A DNA stretch of 64,000 nucleotides from an uncultured Acetatifactor sp. (GTDB taxonomy: Bacteria > Bacillota > Clostridia > Lachnospirales > Lachnospiraceae), in assembly GCA_934433135.1 (NCBI GenBank), contig CAKRZO010000002.1:186001-250000 (forward strand). The letters are read 5' to 3'. The stretch's first letter is position 1, and each line of letters begins with the position of its first letter. Of this stretch, positions 59,647 to 64,000 are shown in pieces. The translations under genes and the position numbers were made by a program. The notes under the pieces are model-generated. The model did not search any database. It saw only the letters and a list, made by a program, of their open reading frames with translations, and was not told the DNA's origin.

Positions 59647-60402
59647 CTATCCCCTGCCCATGGCATTTCTTCCGCCGTCAATCATAATATTTTCACCGTT
59701 TATAAACTGACCTTTATCGGAAGCGATAAACAAAATCAAATCGATAATCTCCTGAGGTTCTGCCGCTCTGCCGAGGAGCGTCCGCATACCTGCCATTGCC
59801 GCTCTTGTGAGAACCGGTCCGGGGGATACGCACACACAGCGAACATGGTATTTGGAACCATATTGTGCAAGGGATTTGGTAAGACCGTACATCACTCCGC
59901 TTTTGGCTGTCGGGTAATCCATTCCACGTCCATCACCCTCTTTGCCCGTTATGGAGCCGATATTGATAATAAGTCCGCTTTTTTGCTCTCTCATTTGCTT
60001 CATACAGGCATGTGCAAAGTAAAATTGTCCTTTTAAATTCACGTCGATTCCCCAATCATAGACATCAATGGGGATATCGGGAAATTCCAAAGCCGGATCA
60101 ACGTTCAGCATGCGTACCGCTGTCCCTCCGGCGAAGTTTGTTAAAAGATCAATGGAACCAAACGTTTCAACCGCCTTATCGCGAGCACTGCAGACCTGCT
60201 TGTAATCACGCACATCGCAAATCACGCCAATCGCTCTGCCTTGCTCTTTTAAGTCAATTTCATTTACTTTCTCATGCAGAACTTTTTCATTCACATCACA
60301 CATCACAACGTTTCCGCCAAGCGCAGCGAAATTTTGCGAAAATAATAATCCCATTCCCGATGCGGCGCCGCTTACTACCGCTGTTTTTTTCTTGAAATTC
60401 AT
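59647..60402 (-). CDS. Short-chain dehydrogenase/reductase
   Basis: 251 aa Rossmann protein. Cofactor motif SGAASGMG (Ser in place of the usual Thr), CDVRD for adenine, NFAGG as the NAG motif, and the catalytic Ser with Tyr-x-x-x-Lys in DYPTAKSG. VSPGPVLTRAA and NGENIMIDGG complete a classical SDR. The acidic residue after the second strand (MCDVNE) favours NAD over NADP. First gene of the minus-strand operon; AAGGAAGGG is placed before ATG. With the dehydroquinase-like protein it may oxidise a polyol or quinate-like ring (inference). Confidence 0.92.
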   Translation of the reverse strand: MNFKKKTAVVSGAASGMGLLFSQNFAALGGNVVMCDVNEKVLHEKVNEIDLKEQGRAIGVICDVRDYKQVCSARDKAVETFGSIDLLTNFAGGTAVRMLNVDPALEFPDIPIDVYDWGIDVNLKGQFYFAHACMKQMREQKSGLIINIGSITGKEGDGRGMDYPTAKSGVMYGLTKSLAQYGSKYHVRCVCVSPGPVLTRAAMAGMRTLLGRAAEPQEIIDLILFIASDKGQFINGENIMIDGGRNAMGRG

Positions 60403-60428
60403 AACAATATCCCTTCCTTTCTCAGATC

Positions 60429-60468
60429 ATCATACCGTATTGACAAATAAAATGAAATGCATTATAAC
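60429..60468. promoter_or_regulatory. Overlapping divergent promoters for SDR operon and araC
   Basis: Plus strand: TTGACA (60440-60445), 17 bp, TATAAC (60463-60468). Minus strand: TATGAT (complement of 60429-60434) with a weak TTCATT 17 bp upstream. The face-to-face overlap suggests mutual control, with the AraC protein as switch. Confidence 0.7.
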
Positions 60469-60513
60469 ACTGTATACAGGAACAATACTATTACAAACGA
60501 GGTGCATGAGAGT

Positions 60514-61302
60514 ATGAATATACAGCCAAACGGGGAACTGAAATTTTTAAATATTGGAAAGTACGGAGGCATGTACACGGATACGGCGGATTTTTCCGAT
60601 AATCCCCGTCCGTTTTTCAGTATAGGAATGATATTAAATGGGAAGGGAGACTTTTGTGAACAAAAATCGGATCCGGTTCATGTGGATCCGGGTGACATGA
60701 TTATTGTTCCTGACGCAGCAAGGTATCTATCGCATTGGTCCGGTTCTCCGGTGATATCCTATATAACATTTCATTTTATTCTGGAAAAAAGCTTTGGCGG
60801 TAGTATTTCTATTCAGAAGGTATGCGGGTTGGAACATTTAACAAAGGATTTTGTATTTGCTTATGATAATTTTTCAACAGCACAAAGGCCGTTTAAAGTA
60901 CTCAGTATTTTTTATAACCTTTTGGATGAAGTCATTCCCAAAATCCAAAGAAACTCTGAAAAGCAGATTCGTACATCTGTAAAAAAGGCGATTGATTATA
61001 TAACTTTTCACTATAAAGAAAACATAGCAATACAAGAGCTTGCAGCAATTGCAAATCTGTCGGCATCAAGATTTTTTACGGTATTTAAAGAAGAAACGGG
61101 CATCACTCCGATTGAATACAAAAATCGTATTTGTATCAAAAATGCAGAGAAGATGTTGCTTACATCCGATTTATCCATTGAAGAAATAGCGGAAAAACTC
61201 GGTTTTAATTCTTCTGCCTATTTCAGACGCACCTTTAAAGCCTTTACCGGCCAATCACCCAGAGAATATAAAAGCAACATCAAAACAGGATTGAAAATAT
61301 AA
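60514..61302 (+). CDS. AraC-family regulator, divergent from SDR operon
   Basis: 262 aa. A cupin sensor (DPGDMIIVPDAARYLSHW) precedes an AraC domain: IAIQELAAIANLSASRFFTV, ITPIEYKNRICIKNAE and LSIEEIAEKLGFNSSAYFRR. The start is ATG 60514; the in-frame ATG 60457 lies upstream of the -10 (60463) and cannot be transcribed from that promoter. Likely regulator of the minus-strand operon and of itself. A promoter-bearing repeat begins right at its stop codon. Confidence 0.9.
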   Translation: MNIQPNGELKFLNIGKYGGMYTDTADFSDNPRPFFSIGMILNGKGDFCEQKSDPVHVDPGDMIIVPDAARYLSHWSGSPVISYITFHFILEKSFGGSISIQKVCGLEHLTKDFVFAYDNFSTAQRPFKVLSIFYNLLDEVIPKIQRNSEKQIRTSVKKAIDYITFHYKENIAIQELAAIANLSASRFFTVFKEETGITPIEYKNRICIKNAEKMLLTSDLSIEEIAEKLGFNSSAYFRRTFKAFTGQSPREYKSNIKTGLKI

Positions 61303-61351
61303 AATTCCTAAGAGTTCATGAGTTGCTATTTTTCTGTGGAAATGGTAAAAT
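61303..61351 (+). repeat. Dispersed promoter-bearing repeat, copy 2
   Basis: AATTCCTAAGAGTT (61303-61316, one mismatch), TTCATGAG, TTGCTA (61323-61328), 17 bp, TAAAAT (61346-61351). It drives the decayed gene at 61409. Confidence 0.8.
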
Positions 61352-61408
61352 GAGATGAAGAAATTCCGGAAGGATGACAACATTGACTTTTGAAGGGAGC
61401 GAAACATT

Positions 61409-61656
61409 ATGAAGAATAAATACTTCCCAGATGAAGATATAGATATGGATATGGATGATCTTTGTTTTGTATGTTATATGATAGAACGTGTGCAAGATAA
61501 ATTAAGCAGAAAAATAAGTATGTCGTAAACACAATCGGACGAGATGGCTTATATCATCTTCTTAGCTGTGCAAATGTACTGCATTGTGAAAACCCATTGA
61601 AGGTAGAGGCGGACTGGATATCATCAACGCTAAAGTTATCTACACAGATGGCATGA
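61409..61656 (+). pseudogene. Frameshifted small gene, family not named
   Basis: The first frame (39 codons) is MKNKYFPDEDIDMDMDD to DKLSRK and stops at 61528. A second frame from 61507 continues QKNKYVVNTIGRDGLYHLLS, then CANVLHCENPLKVEADWI, to a stop at 61656. The join falls in the A-rich AAGCAGAAAAATAAG tract, so a single indel split one gene of about 80 codons. Ribosome site GGGAG and a promoter precede it. I recall similar small proteins in Clostridia but cannot name the domain. Confidence 0.65.
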
Positions 61657-61664
61657 AGTATCCA

Positions 61665-62102
61665 TCACAGTTCCTCCGTTTCATGCTTCGGACGATTTGC
61701 TGCCGTCCAGTTTTTCGGGTTGGTATCATCCGGGGCAAGCCCTGCAAGAATAGCCTCGTAGTGTACAACCTTATCATCCATATATTTTGCGGTAGCCTTG
61801 GCTTCTTCCACTCGTTTATAGGATTCCTTTCGCTGTTTCAAAATGATTGCATACCTTGCCCGCAGATTTTCTTCCGATTCCTCCTGCAGACAAAGACGGC
61901 AATACTCCCGAATATCCTCTATGGACGCACTGCAGCCTTTTAAACATTTGATTCCCTGCATCCAGTTGACGGAGTTCTCATTGAATACCCGGCGGTTGCC
62001 GCCGTCCCGCTCACAGGGCAAAAGCCCCTCATCCGTATAAAAACGCAGAGTATGCTCCGTCACATTGAACATCTTTGCCATTTGCTTTATTGTATAGTAC
62101 AT
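61665..62102 (-). CDS. MerR-family regulator
   Basis: 145 aa. The N-terminal winged helix is YTIKQMAKMFNVTEHTLRFY, then TDEGLLPCERDGGNRRVF. The middle has IKCLKGCSASIEDIREYCRL, and the C-terminus is a coiled-coil dimerisation helix with no clear metal-binding cysteines or drug pocket. The branch resembles redox/aldehyde-type MerR proteins, but the signal is unknown. GGAGG precedes ATG 62102. A 25-bp tandem repeat lies just upstream and may contain its operator. No enzyme gene is adjacent. Confidence 0.88.
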   Translation of the reverse strand: MYYTIKQMAKMFNVTEHTLRFYTDEGLLPCERDGGNRRVFNENSVNWMQGIKCLKGCSASIEDIREYCRLCLQEESEENLRARYAIILKQRKESYKRVEEAKATAKYMDDKVVHYEAILAGLAPDDTNPKNWTAANRPKHETEEL

Positions 62103-62111
62103 TGTGTCCTC

Positions 62112-62161
62112 CGAAAAATTTCAAAAATTTAAAGGTTCGAAAATTTCAAAAATTCAAAAGT
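62112..62161. repeat. Two tandem 25-26-bp units upstream of merR gene
   Basis: CGAAAAATTTCAAAAATTTAA-AGGTT and CGAAAATTTCAAAAATTCAA-AAGTT are adjacent direct copies, AT-rich, in the promoter region of the MerR-type gene. Confidence 0.7.
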
Positions 62162-62251
62162 TATGTGAAAAGGTAACTTCCATGTTTTTTGTGTTTGCTG
62201 CAGGATACGGTTTTGAGGGGTGTCCTATGACGGAAGAAACATGGAGGTGTA

Positions 62252-62314
62252 AGGTATTTCTTAATAATTCCTAAGAATTCATGAGTTGCTATTTTCCCGG
62301 GGAAATGGTAAAAT
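62252..62314 (+). repeat. Dispersed promoter-bearing repeat, copy 3
   Basis: The 45-base stretch from AGGTATTTCTTAATAATTCC to the CCCGG spacer is nearly identical to 56709-56756. TTGCTA (62286-62291), 17 bp, TAAAAT (62309-62314). It is the promoter of the surface-protein gene. Confidence 0.85.
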
Positions 62315-62338
62315 GAGGGCAGAAGGAGGGTAACACTT

Positions 62339-64000
62339 ATGAACGGAAAATTCAGGAAATCAATTGCGTTGTTAACCGGCATTTGTCTTTCTTTGGGAAT
62401 GCTGCCGGGAAGGGTAAGTGCGTCAGCCGTAATTCCGGAAAAGGAAAGTATACGAAGCATCAATCTGGGTACGGATATCCTCACGGCTCCGTCGAAAACG
62501 TCGGCAAGCTGGTCGGGAAGCAGGGTTTATCTGGGTGGACTTTCGGATAAAAGCGGTTCGGTTCCCATTGTATGGAGGGTTTTGGATCCGGGAAGCAAGG
62601 GGAACGAGACCATTCTGCTGCAGGCAGATGAGATGATAAAGGCTGTAGACTTTGCCGGAACCGACTCTGGTGATACCGGCGAGGTACAGTGGAGCGGCAG
62701 TGCCGTGCAAGATTACTTAAATCGGAGCGGAAAGAGCGGATTTTTGTATGGATTTGATTCGCAGGAGCTGGATGCAGTAAAGAAAAGCAACACAGCGGAA
62801 CAGAAGGATCTTGCGGCGGGAGAATGGACATTTACCAATCCGGCTTCTTCCGGCGATAAAGTCTTTTTGCTGAGTGCCGCTGAAGTTATGAAAGCGGAAT
62901 ATGGGTATGGCAGGGACAGTGCCCGCAAGATGTCTTCTCTTACGGTTTCAGACGGCAATGGAGGAACACAGACCGTTTCGGACTGGTGGCTTCGGTCTTC
63001 CGTAAAAGACGGAGAGGATCAGATTGCAGTTGTGGATAAGCAGGGGAGCCTTGTGGCAAAGGATGCTTATGAGCAGAAAGCTGACGGGGGCTTTGAAGCT
63101 GCAAAAGCAGGACTGGTGCCGGCATTGTATCTGGATGCATCAAGGGTTCTGTTTTTAACGTCTTCCGATCAGAAAAAAGCGGATAAAATCCTGCCGGTAA
63201 CGTCAGGGCAGGACAGTGTCTGGAAGATGACACTCTTAAGCGGTACGGATACGGTGAATAATTCCCTGAAAGCAGCGCTTACGGAAAATGATGGAAGTTC
63301 CCTTTATGAACAGGGAGCAACTGTAAAAATTAAGCATAACTATGCTAAGAGCAGGCTTGCGGCGGCAACCCAGGTATCGGCTCTGATTCTGAATGAAGCA
63401 GGGGAACCGGTTTATTACGGAAAGCTGAATGCAGATACGAAAGCAACGGTGTCTTCTTTTGCGATTCCCGAGGATATGAAGGCCGGAATGTATCAGCTTT
63501 ACATTTTTGCCGAGGAAATTCATGGAACGAAAGAAACAGACTATGCCTGTGCTCTGGGCAATGCGATTTCCATAGAGGTGGATACGAAAAGAACTCCTCA
63601 GGTGGCACAGAAGCCTGTGGCAGGCGAGATTACTTACGGTCAGTCGCTGGCGGATTCCGTGATTACGGGAGGCAAGGTGCAGAATAACGGTGCAGAGGTA
63701 GCGGGAACTTTCCGGTGGAAGGATTCTTCTATTGTACCGTCTGTATCAGACAGCGAACAGACACAGTATGAAGCGGAATTTGTTCCCGCGAAAGAGGATA
63801 CTTATTACAAAGTCAGCCTTACCCTGACTTTGAAAGTAAAGAAAGCAGCAGTGCCGACCACTCCGGCAAAAGAAATATCGGTTCCTTTTGAGACCGCTTA
63901 CGTAAAGCAGGTAACGCTTCCCGAAGGTTGGAAATGGCAGGCAGAATATGCTGAACAGGAACTGACTCCCGGCGGAGCAAACCAGGTGAAGGCTGCTTAT
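62339..64000 (+). CDS. Secreted multi-domain surface protein with DUF6273-like module (3' end outside window)
   Basis: 554 codons visible, open to the right edge. The signal peptide (SIALLTGICLSLGMLPGRVSA) ends near residue 29. Residues about 40-270 contain VYLGGLSDKSGSVPIVWRVL and SDWWLRSS, the pattern of DUF6273 modules found in Lachnospiraceae surface proteins. Two or more beta-sandwich repeats follow (from about 300), including TYGQSLADSVITGG with Ig-like/SLAP-type spacing. GGAGGG precedes ATG. Probably a large cell-surface or adhesin-like protein; its anchor would lie beyond the window. Confidence 0.8.
   Translation, partial: MNGKFRKSIALLTGICLSLGMLPGRVSASAVIPEKESIRSINLGTDILTAPSKTSASWSGSRVYLGGLSDKSGSVPIVWRVLDPGSKGNETILLQADEMIKAVDFAGTDSGDTGEVQWSGSAVQDYLNRSGKSGFLYGFDSQELDAVKKSNTAEQKDLAAGEWTFTNPASSGDKVFLLSAAEVMKAEYGYGRDSARKMSSLTVSDGNGGTQTVSDWWLRSSVKDGEDQIAVVDKQGSLVAKDAYEQKADGGFEAAKAGLVPALYLDASRVLFLTSSDQKKADKILPVTSGQDSVWKMTLLSGTDTVNNSLKAALTENDGSSLYEQGATVKIKHNYAKSRLAAATQVSALILNEAGEPVYYGKLNADTKATVSSFAIPEDMKAGMYQLYIFAEEIHGTKETDYACALGNAISIEVDTKRTPQVAQKPVAGEITYGQSLADSVITGGKVQNNGAEVAGTFRWKDSSIVPSVSDSEQTQYEAEFVPAKEDTYYKVSLTLTLKVKKAAVPTTPAKEISVPFETAYVKQVTLPEGWKWQAEYAEQELTPGGANQVKAAY

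Noticed and set aside
61653..61943. Plus-strand frame opposite the MerR gene
   Set aside because: Antisense of a clear MerR protein; no start signal.
1..64000. tRNA, rRNA, CRISPR, integrase or phage genes
   Set aside because: Read through the intergenic regions and found no such structures or motifs; a dedicated tRNA/ncRNA scan was not possible.

Overview
The window looks like chromosomal DNA of a gut-type Lachnospiraceae bacterium (Clostridia). This rests on strong AGGAGG ribosome sites, the mix of AraC, YesM/YesN and LplABC carbohydrate genes, a pyruvate phosphate dikinase with its own codon style, a bile-salt-hydrolase-like protein, and small Clostridia-typical families (CmpB-type permease, DUF6171-like Cys-rich protein). 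The genus cannot be fixed from the sequence alone. No rRNA, tRNA, CRISPR, phage or transposase gene was found.

Layout. 1-13.6 kb is mostly housekeeping: the 3' part of a fused ECF transporter gene, pyrBI, a nitroreductase, a PH-domain protein, a CmpB-family permease facing an ArsR/SmtB-type regulator, then a one-way run pheA - DUF815 ATPase - ppx - ppk - maf - HAD phosphatase built around polyphosphate metabolism. 13.6-25.8 kb holds a small acidic protein, PHP and ABC-F genes, MFS and GDPD genes, ppdK with a structured leader, and two AraC regulators around a MATE exporter. 26.2-36.5 kb is a rhamnogalacturonan side-chain locus: importer (LplB, LplC, lipoprotein), GH105, CE12-like deacetylase, GH112 phosphorylase and GH51 arabinofuranosidase. 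36.5-42.4 kb has a Cys-rich small protein, an antiporter relic, a choloylglycine-hydrolase-family enzyme, an anchored C39 peptidase, and a DeoR / HAD / glycerol-1-phosphate dehydrogenase set.

42.5-61.3 kb is the most unusual region. A YesN/YesM two-component pair is followed by a second LplBC-type importer and five tightly packed, apparently cytosolic enzymes (SGNH esterase, beta-helix protein, GH36/Sip1-like, six-hairpin glycosidase, PhnP-like metallohydrolase). Facing them is an operon of SDR, an atypical type I dehydroquinase-like protein, a CE2-like SGNH esterase and a serine hydrolase, divergent from its own AraC gene. Together they suggest uptake and intracellular breakdown of an acylated glycoside whose aglycone may be a quinate/shikimate-like cyclitol. 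The substrate is inference. Neither importer encodes an ATPase, so both probably borrow a shared MsmX/UgpC-like one.

Between genes there are two dispersed repeat families. One is a palindromic MITE-like element (best copy 5728-5892, an inverted partial copy supplying a promoter at 16907-16973, an arm overlapping an araC stop at 22314-22373). The other couples a 14-bp palindrome AATTCCTAAGAATT to a TTGCTA-N17-TAAAAT promoter (56711, 61303, 62252; the palindrome alone at 42529). Three gene relics are visible: a duplicated HAD 3' end (13568), the tail of a cation/proton antiporter (36757) and a frameshifted small gene (61409). The window ends inside a secreted surface protein gene.
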